Origin: Punica granatum
Taxonomy: Eukaryota > Streptophyta > Magnoliopsida > Myrtales > Lythraceae
NCBI RefSeq assembly: GCF_007655135.1
Contig: NC_045128.1
Span: 14,462,230 to 14,526,229, forward strand
Direction of reading: 5' to 3'
Length of the DNA: 64,000 nt
A model generated the notes under the pieces. It was not told the DNA's origin. It saw nothing but the letters and a program-made list of their open reading frames with translations, and did no database searches. Made by a program: the position numbers and the translations under genes. Below are positions 37,520 to 48,600 of this stretch, one piece after another. Numbering within the stretch: the first letter of the stretch is position 1; each line of letters begins with the position of its first letter.

Positions 37520-38221
37520 TGACTCGGAGCTTATCTCCATTAATTTCTTGACGAAGCTTGATCAAGAGAAGCCCAATTCATATCGTCCCAAGCCCAAGAA
37601 AATTAAACTGAAGAATATGATCCAAGTTCAATCTAAATGCCAGTCCAAGCCCGTGAAGCCACTGACCCCAGACGCATCTGAGTGAGAAGCATTAAAAGTG
37701 GATAAACAGCTGCATTGGGAGAAGAACGAATAAGTAGTCTTTGACTCAATTAAGCCTTAGTGATTTTCTAGGAGCAAATAGTATCTACGGGGCGTTTGAT
37801 TTCAAAGTTAAAATAATTTTGATTTTGATTGTGAAAAAAGACAAATGAGATGGTATTATAAATTTGACTTGGGAAACGTGTATTTTTGTTTTGTAGTGAG
37901 TAGTAGAGTTAAAATCAAAATCACGATTCTAAAATCAAATCCAAATTTCAAACGGGCCTAATAGTTTCCCTTAATTTTTATTTTCAAGTCTCAATGGTAA
38001 TTGGGACCAATAGGTGGCGTTTATGGGGGATTTTGACTTGCAAATTGTCTTTTTTTACAAGTTGTAATCTCTTTTTATAAAAGGGTTGTATGGGATTCGA
38101 ATTTGATAATAATAAACAACTTATATTCTTGAGTCATTTTTTTATTACTCTTTCGAGTGTTTATCCTCTCCGAGCCTAGGCGTGTTTTAGGTGGGCAAAT
38201 CGATCCTAACCTGCTGCATCA
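37520..38221 (+). repeat. Gypsy 5' LTR (with nested MITE)
   Basis: It aligns to 40087-40615 over its whole length apart from a 170-bp MITE at 37788-37957. Without the MITE it is about 532 bases, against 529 in the right copy. The LTR pair differs at many bases, so the insertion is old. Confidence 0.9.
37788..37957. mobile_element. MITE family A, copy 2, nested in Gypsy LTR
   Basis: The left end GGGGCGTTTGATTTC and right end AATTTCAAACGGGC are inverted. The body TTGACTTGGGAAACGTGTAT matches the MITE at 16061-16309. The 3-bp repeat CTA flanks it (37785-37787 and 37958-37960). The 3' LTR of the same Gypsy element lacks it, so it came in after the retrotransposon. Confidence 0.8.
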
Positions 38222-38240
38222 GGTAGTATCAGAGCGAGAG
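38222..38240 (+). other. Gypsy primer-binding site
   Basis: GTATCAGAGCG directly follows the 5' LTR and resembles TGGTATCAGAGC, the complement of the initiator tRNA-Met 3' end; here the first bases are altered. Confidence 0.7.
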
Positions 38241-38262
38241 ATTTGCTTGAGACTGACCAATA

Positions 38263-40080
38263 GTGGACAAGTTGGGTCACAATCTTCCTAACGCCGAAGA
38301 GCGGGATGAAACCACACGGCAAGCTTTGGACCAAAGAGTTGGGCGAATGAAGCAGGTCTTGATGAGATTATACTTCTACTCGAGGCCCCTCAGCTTGCGT
38401 GGTAACCGGAGCAAGGCGGAGGCAGAGCGAGCTGGAGAATGCAACTCAATGACGATTCAGATGATGGGGAAGGTATCATCTTCAAGGGGGTGCCTTTGCA
38501 CGGAATCTGACGTCAGTGGCAAGACAACAATGATTTTAAGCTCAAAGTCGACATTCCGGTGTTCAATGGGAGTCTCAACATCGAGGACTTCCTTGGCTAG
38601 CTTTCGGAGGTTGATTGGCTCTTCGAATATACTGAAGTTTGAAAGGAGAAGCTACTGAAACTTGGGACCTATAGTCTCAAAGGCAGCGCGTCAGCTTGGT
38701 GGGATCGCTTGCAAGAAAACCGAGCCCTTGAAGGTCACCAACCTGTATGAACTTGGGGACGGATGAAGCAGTTGTTGAAAGCTCGTTTCCTTCCCCTAGA
38801 TTACGAGCAACACCTCTTTATGCAGTATTAGAGATGTATCCAAGGGAATCGGATTGTTCATGATTACATGACCGAGTTTCTTGGTCTTGTTAACAGAATT
38901 CTCTTAGCGAGACAGAGGGGCAGCAGGCTGCGCGATATTTGGAGGGCTTGAAACCGACTATCCACGGTTGATGAGGCGAGGAGCTTGGCTTTAAAGGGCG
39001 AGTTAATAATGCAATACCAGAAGGACCATGAGGAATCGTCACGAGGAGACAAGGGGAAAGTAGTTCAGCGGGCTATTGCGAATAAGCCGAAAAAGGGGGA
39101 AGTTGACAAGTTGGATGGCAAGAGGGGCGTGGCTGCAACCGAAAGCAACAAGGCTCCGAGCACTTCCACCAATAGATGGAGATGAAGTGCTTCAAGTGCA
39201 ACCAAATGGGACATCGATCTAGCGATTGCCCCGAAGAAAAAATGTGGCAGTTATCGAGGAAGAGGAGCTCGAGGAGGTAGTGTGCGATCCAGGCGAAGAC
39301 AAGGAAGATGTGGATTTAGGAAGTGGAGATTGATGGAGCCTATGTCCTTTGTCTTCGAAGCAAGGGGAGCAATCATAGCAAAATCGGCTTTTTCGCACTC
39401 GGTGTCTAATCGAGTCCCAACTGTTTATTGTGATAATCGATGGTGGGAGTCAGGAGAATATCATTGGCAAGGCTGTGGTCGACAAGCTGAACCTACCGGT
39501 GGAGAAACACCCAGACCCATATTCGATCAGATGGATCAAAGCAGTCGGCGAGGTTTGGGTGACGGAAAGATAAAAAAAAGTGTCATTTTCTATCAGGCGC
39601 TACAAAGATGAGATGTATTGTAATGCGGTCGACATGGAGGCTTGCCACGTGTTACTTGGGAGACCATGGCAATTCGACAACGGCACTACACACTCAGGGA
39701 GGGACAACACATAAGCTCGTCAAGGATGGAGTGCTGTACAAGCTGTTGCCTATGTCAAAGTCGCTGAATGACAAGGCAGTATTGAAGGAGGAAAGTAAGA
39801 TGCTGCTGATTGAGTCAAGCTCTGCTCGGCTGATGGATGCTGAGATGAAGTCGATGGGAGAGGTGCATATTCGGGTTGTGAAGGAGCTGCCGGAGGAGCA
39901 TAAGGAGGAGATACCCAATGAGGAGAAGCCCATCCTTGCCAAGTTCAAGGAGGTCACACCTAAGGAGCTTCCTGATGATTTGCCGCCCATGCGTGACATT
40001 CAGCGTCGAATTGATCTGATTCCTAGAAAGCCATTATATCCGGAGTTCCCAATATCGAGGTCAAGCTTCTCGCAGGTGGG
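38263..40080 (+). pseudogene. Gypsy gag-protease remnant with pol deleted
   Basis: Read in several frames: gag N-terminus from 38263 (MDKLGHNLPNAEERDE); a gag core near 38580-38960; a CCHC zinc knuckle at about 39190-39232 (CFKCNQMGHRSSDC); a protease region near 39420-39670 with DGGSQENI in place of the usual active-site D-S/T-G, then LLGRPWQFDN; then 39608-40189 with KFKEVTPKELPDDLPPMRDI, the lead-in to the reverse transcriptase. At about 40035-40045 the sequence jumps to the end of pol. At least three shifts or stops occur. RT, RNase H and integrase are gone. Confidence 0.85.
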
Positions 40081-40086
40081 GGAGAA
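40075..40086 (+). other. Gypsy polypurine tract
   Basis: GGTGGGGGAGAA lies directly before the TGAC start of the 3' LTR and is the expected plus-strand primer. Confidence 0.75.
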
Positions 40087-40615
40087 TGACGCGGAACTTA
40101 TCTTGATTAATTTCTGGGCAAATCTTGGTCAAGAGAAGCCCAAGCTATATCGGCCCGAGCCCAAGAAAATTAAATCGAAGAATATTTAAATCTAAATGTC
40201 AGCCCAAGCCCGTGAAGCCACCTGACCCGAGACGCATCAGAGTAGGAAGCGTTAAAGAGGGTGGATAGACAGCTGCATTGGGAGAAGAAGGAATAAATGG
40301 TCTTTGACTCAATTAATTAAGCCTTAGTGATTTTCTAGCAGCAAATATGTATACAGAAATTGTCCTTATTATTGTTTTCAAGTCTCAATTGTATTTGGGA
40401 TTAGTAGGTAGCATTTTATGGGAGATTTTGACTTGCAAGTTGTCTTGTTTTATAAGTTGTTAGCTCTTCTATAAGAGGGTTGTATGGGTTTCAAATTTGA
40501 TGATAATAAATAACTTATATTCTCAAGTCATTTTCTAATTACTCTTTCGAGTGTTTATCCTTTGCCAGCCCAAGCGTGTTCCAGGCGCACAAATTGATCC
40601 TAATGCACTGCGTCA
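40087..40615 (+). repeat. Gypsy 3' LTR
   Basis: 529 bases beginning TGACGCGG and ending GCGTCA; the open frame at 39608-40189 runs into it. Confidence 0.9.
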
Positions 40616-40812
40616 ATGGCTATTTACCCTGTATTTTTAAGATAGAGATAAAATTAAAAAGGTTTCACTAATCATGATCCACAATGTGCAACCTAACAAG
40701 TATATACATATGAAGCTATCAAAAGGTACATTTCTATAACCTACAGAAATCACTTTATGTTGTTTATTCAAGGTAAAAACTTAAATTAGTTATTATTAAA
40801 AATGGTAATTAG

Positions 40813-40947
40813 CTTGTTTGGATGGGAGAGAAAGGGAGGGAAAAGGAGGGGAGGGGATAGGAAATACTATATAATTTTAAAAAAATTCATACAACTTTCT
40901 CTCCCCTTCCTTTTCCTTTTCATCTATTTCCCTCAATCCAAACAAAA
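40813..40947. mobile_element. Foldback MITE, 135 bp
   Basis: The left end CTTGTTTGGATGGGAGAG, followed by a G/A-rich arm, pairs with the C/T-rich right arm that ends CTCAATCCAAACAAAAG. The transcript would form a long purine/pyrimidine hairpin. Confidence 0.6.
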
Positions 40948-41280
40948 GGTAAGTGCATACATCGGAAATGTCTAAAGTGATTGTACCATACAATAGAAGT
41001 AAATTACTTAGGTGTCTCGTAAATTAAAAAAAAAGTAATACACTTAGTTTAAAGTAGATTCCGTGAAATCCAAGGCAAGTTATATAAATTCCAAAGTTAT
41101 TTGCATAAATTTTAAAGAGTTTTACTTAACTTTTTAGTAAAATATATACCTTTTACTTAAATTTTTGGTAATTTACATGATTGTATGGTGCAAGCATTTT
41201 GATTGATTGCACCGTAGAATCCCATGTACACATCAAGTGAAAGGACAAAAAGAGACTTAAATGTATACCAAATGTTATGG

Positions 41281-41386
41281 AGAAAATTCATAATTGAAAT
41301 AGTTTTACTTTTTAGTGAGTCGATTGTTCAAACTGAATTAGTTGAAGTTCATTGAGATTTCCAGATACCAGAGTGCAAAAAAAAAC
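41281..41386 (+). mobile_element. SINE-like element, 3' portion
   Basis: AACTGAATTAGTTGAAG, ATTGAGATTTCCAGATACCA and an A tail (41378-41386) match the 3' half of the SINE at 11950-12137. Confidence 0.55.
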
Positions 41387-41400
41387 TTAATTATATATCA

Positions 41401-41585
41401 ATGTGGGTAGATGGTTCAATGATTGTTCTCCTAAAACAAGGTTTGAAGTTGGTTTTAAGTTTTGTGAATGAAGAAGATCTATTATTAAGAAGTTCTATCC
41501 TTTAGTATGCCAATCTAGCTCGAGCATTGATTGGTCAGGACCCATTGGACTTTTAAATACTAGGTGGTGTATACTGAAAATAAGT
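41401..41585 (+). mobile_element. SINE-like element, near full length
   Basis: ATGTGGGTAGATGGTTCAAT, then AAGGTTTGAAGTTGGTTTTA (B-box position), TTGTGAATGAAG, GATTGGTCAGGACCCATTGG and ACTAGGTGGTGTATAC follow the order seen at 11950-12137. It lies directly behind another copy. Confidence 0.5.
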
Positions 41586-41821
41586 ACTTTTATCACAGGT
41601 ATTTAATTTCGGCTCCTCAATATCGTGCAATAAGAGGTCTTAATTTGGGTAACAATATTTTGTTACATCAATAGTTTCACAAGTTTAAGGCCTCTTAGCA
41701 ATGGACTCTTCGTATTCTTGCATTTAGTTTTTAGATCCAAAATTAATTTAAAATAATTTAAGAAAGTGGGAGGTGCGTTTAAGTTTGTTAGTATTGTAGT
41801 AGTAGAGACTTGTTAATCGTG

Positions 41822-42110
41822 TCCATTATCTTTTGTTCGAAACTATCTATTGATCTTTTCTCATATTTATTATTCTTTTCCTTTTTTATATTTTTTTGAG
41901 ATTCTTTTTTCGTTTTTGCCTTTTATTTGTTTCGAGTTAGATTCATCTTTTCTTCCATATTCTTACCATTTATTATCAATACATTCTCTTTTTTTTTTCA
42001 TTTTTACATATGCCATCATTACGGATAGAACTATCAAATTGAATACTATCGTCAGATAATTTACTAAACCTTAGACAACTTAGGACATATAGAGTTGTAT
42101 AGAAGTACGT
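41822..42110 (+). repeat. Local duplication, copy 2 left part
   Basis: It matches 16676-16960 (TTTATTATTCTTTTCCTTTT, TTACGGATAGAACTATCAAA, ATAATTTACTAAACCTTAG). The alignment resumes at 45488 after about 3.4 kb of inserted elements. Confidence 0.6.
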
Positions 42111-42591
42111 AAATGCTTATACTCTTATTAAATGAAGCATACCTTATATTCTTTTCTTTTAAGTATAGTTTTTAATTTAAGTATTAATAGCATTTTCTCA
42201 TATATAAGGAGTTACTTGAACTTTGTATATCTAAATCGATAAATGACTCCATATACAATTTTCTTCATCATTTTTTATGGTAAAGTTCCTATGATATAAC
42301 AAAATTGAACTCAAGTTATTTTATTAGAGAATCACGTGATATTATAAGGACTTATATTATTTTATTTTTCCAAAAAGTTTTAGAGAATATTATCATAATT
42401 GTTTCCTACCTTGAACAATTTTATCCTTTTAGTAATTGGTTATTTATTCGATCGACACCATTTTAATCATCACCACCTACACCTTAATACTAATACTTTT
42501 ATTCTCATATATTTTCTCTACAAAATTGCTTTAACAGTTTTTTTTTAAATAAAACATCTTCAACTCTATAACATATTATTCTTTATTTATA

Positions 42592-43659
42592 GGGTAAATT
42601 GCACCGGTGGTCCAAAATGTTTTACAAATGTTTCATGATGGTCCAAAAAGTTTTTTCGCTACATGATGGTACAAAATGTTTCAAAATTGTTTCATGATGG
42701 TACAAACCGTCAACTCGAGTTGACGTCGTTAATATTTTATTGACGTGGCGCGTCCTATGTGTCACTTTTGTTACGTGGAACCAATCATAGTGCGCCATGT
42801 CATTTAAGACAAAATAAAAATTTAAAAAGTCCAAAAAAATACAAAAAATAATTTAAAAAATACAAAAAAAAGAGTAAATTTTTTGAAAAAAGAGTAAAAA
42901 TTTTGAAAAAAAAAAAAAATATTTTTAAAATTTTGAAAATTTTAAAATTATTTTAAAAAATTTAAATTTTTTTAAAAAATATAAAAAAATACAAAAAAGA
43001 GCAAAAATTTAGAAAAAAAAATAAAAAATTATTTTAAAATTTTAAAAATTTTAAAATTATTTTTAAAAATTTTATTTTTTAAAAATTTTTTAAATTTTTT
43101 TTTTAAAAAAATTTTTAAATTTTATAAAAATTTAAATTTAAAATTAAAATGATTTAAAATTTAATATTTAAATTTACCCTTTTAAAAATAAAAAAATTAT
43201 TTAAAAATTATTTAAAAATAATTTTAAAAATTTCAAAATTTTAAAATAATTTTTAAATTTTTTTCTAAATTTTTACTCTTTTTTTGTATTTTTTATATAT
43301 TTTTAAAAAAATTAAAAAAATTTAAAATTATTAAAATAATTTTAAAATTTTCAAAATTTTAAAATATTTTTTTTTCAAAAATTTTACTCTTTTTTTTGTA
43401 TTTTTTTAATTATTTTTGGAATTTTTAAAATTTTATTTTGTCTTAAATGACGTGGCGCACTATAATTGGTTTCACGTAACAAAAGTGGCACATAAGACGC
43501 ACCACGTCAGCAAAATGTTAACAGCGTCAGCTCGAGTTGACGGTTTGTACCATCATGAAACAACTTTGAAACATTTTGTACCATCATGTAACGAAAAAAA
43601 CTTTTTGGACCATCATGTAACATTTGTAAAACATTTTGGACCACCAGTGCAATTTACCC
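42592..43659. mobile_element. Mutator-like long-TIR element, copy 2
   Basis: 1,068 bp with a perfect 9-bp target duplication TTATTTATA (42583-42591 and 43660-43668), the hallmark of Mutator-superfamily insertion. The arms begin GGGTAAATTGCACYGGTGG and match each other for about 245 bases, then more loosely through A/T-only sequence to the centre, so nearly the whole element is one inverted repeat. Each arm carries GACGTGGCGCGTC-like and TTACGTGGAACC blocks with ACGT cores. The family is shared with 17595-18415. It has no transposase and so depends on another source. Confidence 0.9.
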
Positions 43660-43702
43660 TTATTTATAATATGATAGCACTAAGTCAACACTATCTTAAA
43701 TA

Positions 43703-43963
43703 GGGAAAATAACCCCATAGAGCACATTTTTTACCATATTTTCACTTCTTAGCTCATTTTTAAAAATTGTCACAATCTAATACGAATCACCATTTTATTC
43801 CCGGATCTAGCACACTATTAAACTCCGTCTAAAAACCGTTAGATCTAACGATGTGCTAGATGCGGGAATAAAATGATGATTTATGCTAGATCGTGACAAC
43901 TTTTAAAAACGTGCTAAGAAGTGAAAATACAGCAAGAACGGTGCTATATGAGCCTATTTTTCC
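43703..43963. mobile_element. Foldback MITE family B, copy 1
   Basis: The left arm GGGAAAATAACCCCATAGAG and right arm (ends CTATATGAGCCTATTTTTCC) are inverted; the arms continue TTGTCACAATCTAATACGAA / TTTATGCTAGATCGTGACAA to a centre around 43831 (AACCGTTAGATCTAACG). The entire 261 bp folds into a hairpin. Confidence 0.75.
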
Positions 43964-44744
43964 TTTTTTATTTGACGATTCACCGCCCAGAAAAATCTAA
44001 AAATTAGTGTGGAGCATTATAATAATATCAGGAACATTGGATAAAAATTTCATGTATTTTTTAGATCGGACGGTTCACAAAAACTATCAAAATTAGAATA
44101 CCAAAAAAAGGTAAAATTTTTTTATTTGAAGATTCACTACTCAGAAAAATTTGAAAATCTGTGTGGAGCTTTATAATAATATCAGGAACATGGGGTAAAA
44201 ATTTCATCTTGTTTTGAGATCGGGTAATTCACAAAAACTATCAAAATCATAACACCGAGAAGATAGGAAAATATATTTAATCTAAAGCTTCACCTTCCAA
44301 AAAAATATGAAAATATGGGAAGGGCTTTATAATAATGTTAGGAACATGGGGAAAAAGTTTCATCTCATTTTGAGGTCGAGCGATTCACAAAAACTATCAA
44401 AATCAGAGCACCGAAAAGAAGGATAATTATTTTTTATCTAAAGATTCACGGCCAAAAAAAATTGAAATTTTGTGTGGAGTTTTATAATAATATTAGAAAC
44501 GTGAGGTAAAAGTTTTACCTCGTTTTGAGATAAGACGATTCACAAAAGCTATCTAAATCACAACACCAAAAAAGGAGATAAATATTTTTTATCTGAAGAT
44601 TTACCACCTAGAAAAATCTAAAAATTTGTGTGGAGTTTTGTAATAACATCAGGAACATGGGGTAAAAGTTTCACCTTGTTTTGAGATAGTATGGTTCACA
44701 AAAACTATCAAAATCAGAGCACCGAAAAGATGGGTATATATGTT
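43964..44744 (+). repeat. Tandem array, five units of about 153 bp
   Basis: Units start near 43971, 44122, 44278, 44432 and 44587. Each holds GATTCACC..C.AGAAAAAT, GTGTGGAGCTTTATAATAAT, ATCAGGAACATGGGGTAAAA, TTTTGAGATCG, GATTCACAAAAACTATCAAA and CAGAGCACCGAAAAGA. Units differ from one another at roughly one in five to one in eight positions, so the array is not young. No open frame spans it. It is bounded on both sides by family B foldback MITEs. Confidence 0.85.
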
Positions 44745-45009
44745 TTTTTGAGAAAATAACTCTATGTAGCACAGTTTTTACATTTTTTTTACTTTCTAGC
44801 ACATTTTTAAAAGTTGTCACGATCTAGCACGAATCACCATTTTATTCTCGGATCTAGCACACCGTTAGACTTTAACAGTTTTTAGACGGAGTCTAACGGT
44901 GTGCTAGATCCGGGAATAAAATGGTGATTCGTGCTAGATCGTGACAACTTTTAAAAACGTGATAGGAAGTGAAAATAAAGTAAAAATTGTGCTATATGGG
45001 GCTATTAAA
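44745..45009. mobile_element. Foldback MITE family B, copy 2 (interrupted)
   Basis: Same family as 43703-43963: AGAAAATAACTCTATGTAGC on the left, GTGCTATATGGGGCTATTA on the right, centre near 44880 with ACACCGTTAGAC and its inverse. Its right end is split from its flank by the 348-bp element at 45010-45357. Confidence 0.75.
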
Positions 45010-45357
45010 GGGGTATTTACCTAAAATGGCCCATGGTCTGCCCGTTTTGTCAAATATATCCTATGTTTTTTTTTTGTCAAATCTATCCCATGGTTTACTT
45101 TTTGCATCAAATCTATCCTAGCGTTATCTTTTCCGTCGACATTTAACGACCGTGCTAACGTGGCGCCTACGTGGCAAGTGTGGCCCACTATTTGCTCCAC
45201 GTGCCACATCAGCACGGCCGTTAGATGTCGACGGAAAAGATAACGCCGGGATAAATTTGATGCAAAAAGTAAACCATGTGATAGATTTGACCAAAAAAAA
45301 GTATAGGATATATTTGACAAAACAGACAAACCATGGGTCATTTTAGGTAAAAACCCC
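45010..45357. mobile_element. Foldback TIR element, 348 bp
   Basis: The left end GGGGTATTTACCTAAAATGG and the reverse complement of the right end GGGGTTTTTACCTAAAATGA are inverted, and the arms match to the centre near 45180. A perfect 10-bp direct repeat GGCTATTAAA flanks it (45000-45009 and 45358-45367), consistent with a Mutator-like insertion. Near the centre are GCCTACGTGGC and a G-box CACGTG at 45198-45203. It landed at the end of a family B foldback MITE. Confidence 0.88.
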
Positions 45358-45487
45358 GGCTATTAAATATTTAACTTTTTTTCAATTATTAGTTACTTAC
45401 ATTTAGCATATGTTTTTACTGAAAAGATTGCCATATAATATATATAATATTAAAATTAAACTTTCATGAAAAAAATATTTTAGAAAT

Positions 45488-45625
45488 TTTATTATATATT
45501 TACATCCTTTGCCAAAATCAATTTTTCTTAAAATAAAAAGTTACAAGATTTACAACCATATAAGATAACGACAAAAAAGTAGGTATTGTCTTGTCGAATG
45601 GGGGGCTCTTGCACTATAAATATAC
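45488..45625 (+). repeat. Local duplication, copy 2 right part, with empty site
   Basis: TATATATTTACATCCTTTG, AAAATAAAAAGTTACAAGAT and GGGGGCTCTTGCACT match 16970-17013 joined to 18720-18800. The 10 bases AAAATAAAAA at 45530-45539 occur once, where copy 1 has them twice around a TIR element. Confidence 0.7.
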
Positions 45626-48600
45626 ATTCGAGCCTAACCTTTAACCCTAGAAAATCAAATATTTTATGGTGATTGAAAAAGAAAACAACTATAGTTGTTG
45701 ATAATATTTCTAGTATTAGATGTTACTTGATGAAATTTGTATAGAATAACAATCCCATACTCATACTTTTTATTGTTATGTTTTCGCCCATAGATATTGC
45801 CGATGAGGCTTGATTGCACCTAAGAATGAGTCAATCCTAGTTTACATTATTTTCAAACTGAACCAAGGTTCAGTGTAACCCAAAAACAAAAGAAAAATCA
45901 ATTTTGTAATTTTCAAAATAAAAAAATGACAAAATTTCAACTATTTAAAACAATTGGATTTTGATTTCTCCTTTTTGAGTCGATTTCTCTCCTATCATTC
46001 CACCCCCTATGCCTTTGCTCCCCTACACGAGCCTCCTATGTCCGATGTCGGTGCCTCCCATCTTTGTGTTAGCTGCATGTGGTTTAAGATGAAGAAACTA
46101 ATGTGATTTAAGTTGATTATGTGTGGATTTACAGTACAAGATGTTGTTGTCGATGGAGCACTTCGGTATCCTCGAAGAAAGCTTTGATGAACCTGAAGAG
46201 CTGCCATCTGGAGGAGTATGAACAAGATTGTCAAAGGGAGGCCAAGACAACTAAAAGAAGTTCACCATGGGGGAATTCATGAGATTACAAGGCCATCTCC
46301 TCAAATATCGTCTAGGTCGACTAGCTCCCATTGGAAAGGTGGACCCTTTATTCGGACAAAAGACATTCCTTGATGTTCAGGGTAAAGTGCTTGGGTCTCG
46401 GATGGCACTTCCCGACGCTTTGACGATGTAGAGATTACGGGGGTGTTTATCCCTCTCCCTTATTTGTTTTCTTTCATACATTCTTTAGAATTGTACGTCA
46501 TTTAACATTATCTGCCATGAAGGCAAATGAACACTCTATAGTATTACTTTTGTCGATTTTCCACATGTTGGTCTTGACCCCCTTTCCTCAAACCATATTC
46601 CATGGTGCCAAACTTTTTCATAGATTTTATATGAATTCATGATAAAAGAAATGTGAGAAGTAACTCATCATTCATCAAAATTGAAAAAATAAAATGTTGA
46701 ATAGAGATTAAGAGGAAGCCATCCGATTTCACGCATACATTGTCTTGCCCCCAAGACATAATATATATCTATACATATATCAATATATATATCTTCTATA
46801 ATAAAAGAGAGAGGTTAGTTTTGAACTTTCTCTCTTTAAGCTTTCCACCCATTCTAGAAACCTTCCCCACACCTAAATCTGCCTCTTCCACCGATGAGTC
46901 CAGTGGCCTTTTAGCCCTTCCCCTTAATGTCTTTCTTCCTTTTCTCTCCTTCTTGGTGGTAATTGAGTGATCCCACTCTTTATTCCGCTTGTAGAGCCCT
47001 AAAGGCTTGATCTCGCTAGATCCATGCCCAAAGTCGAGCCACCGCTTAGATTTAGGTGGAGATGAGCAGGGTGAAGGTGAGGGGTAGCTAATCTAACCCG
47101 TCTCTTCAACTACAGGTCTCTATCATGGAGGAGTCAACATAGGACTTTAGAATGAGGTTTGGAAGGTCAAGTCCAAGGCTCTCCGACTGACTAGTTGTAG
47201 TGGGTTCTCATCCGCAGCATCTTTTAGCTTGTTCAATCTCCTTAACAATGAAAAAAAGAATTCGAGGTTTGGATTCAATGGATTTTTTCATTAATTTTTC
47301 TGATATCGTCAAGCCACGTAGGACGTCACTTTAATGCCTGGCTATTTTGATAGAAAGAATTGAACTTCATATGCGTGGCAAATTTTCTTGTCATACCAAA
47401 GTGATGACAAAATAAAACTTAATGTGCCAAATTAATAGTTTTCTCTACTTTTTAACCAAACTTTTTAAGAGTGGAACAAGTGATATTTAATTGGTATTAC
47501 CCCCATATAATATTTAGTTGATGTATAAATGTTTAGGTAGAAGAGGATGTTTTAAGATTTGTCAAAATAGGTATACATTTCTATGTATACTTTCATCGGT
47601 ACGAAAAATAATATCTATCATAAGCTTGCCAGGGGTCGTCAATGCCTATATATATCATTAATATTATGTGACAAGAATTATAAATGAAGCATCAAACCAT
47701 AATAAGACTTTGAATTGAAGGATTATTGTGAAACTCGACAGTTTCGCATATATACATAGAAACATATATATACACACACACACACATTATATTACGTAAA
47801 TCATAATTTTTTTATAAGTGGTATTTTCAGACATATATATTTATATAGAATGTATACTATGTATAGGTCTATTTCTCTTTTCAGCAAGTGCTTTAGAATA
47901 TTTGGAGATAATAATAATAACCAAAAGAAAAGGAAATAAAATAACGATTTGATTAGTGGGTTGTCTTCTTGATGGTGGAACTTGCCACAACAAATCCACT
48001 CTTCTCCCCTGTTATCTCTTTCCACCTCCTCAAATCTCCATTTGTCCTTTTCTTTTTCTTCTTGGCTAGTGAGTCTAAAAAACGAAAAAAAGAAAGATAA
48101 AAGATAAAGAAAGGCTTCAAAGGGCCGCGCGTGGCCAGACATTCTTTCCCATCTCCTCCCCCAGCTCACCCAAAATCCACCGCCATTGACTTTTCTCTTT
48201 TCCTTATTCTGATTTTCGTTTTGGGCTGGAAAACCTGAAGAAGAAAACAGAGCAAGAGATAGAAAGAGAGACAAAGATAGTTGGGGAAAGAAAAGGGACG
48301 AAGACATGAGCTACCATTCACTTCTTCTTCTTTTTTCTTCCTTCTTGTTCTGTTCTGTTGCTTTCTTTTTCTTCCCTCCTTCTATTCTGCTGCGGGTGTT
48401 AAGGGAGAAATAGAGAAACAGAGGATGGGAGAAGAAAGAGACAGAACAGAGAGAGCTGAGGAAGGAACCAAGGAGGAGAGGAAGGCTAGGCTCGGGTTCT
48501 TGAAGTAAGTTGTTTCTTCTCCCCTTAGACGTTCTTATTCATTATGATTAGGTGCTGATTAAGTTATTCTTCTTTCATCATAGCTCAGCTGGGGTTCGAT

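Larger units (their letters stand above)
37520..40615 (+). mobile_element. Ty3/Gypsy element, internally deleted, both LTRs
   Basis: The element has LTRs at 37520-38221 and 40087-40615, both starting TGAC and ending TCA. The flanks are ATGGT on the left and ATGGC on the right, an imperfect 5-bp target duplication. A primer-binding site like that for initiator tRNA-Met follows the left LTR and a purine tract GGTGGGGGAGAA precedes the right one. The interior is only 1,865 bp: gag and protease remnants, the first residues of the RT region, then an abrupt jump to the C-terminal SRSSFSQVGENDA. It cannot move on its own. Confidence 0.9.

Noticed and set aside
47801..48508. Possible Ser/Phe/Leu-rich gene on either strand
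   Set aside because: C/T-rich and A/G-rich DNA gives open frames on both strands; there is no conserved motif and the starts are poor.
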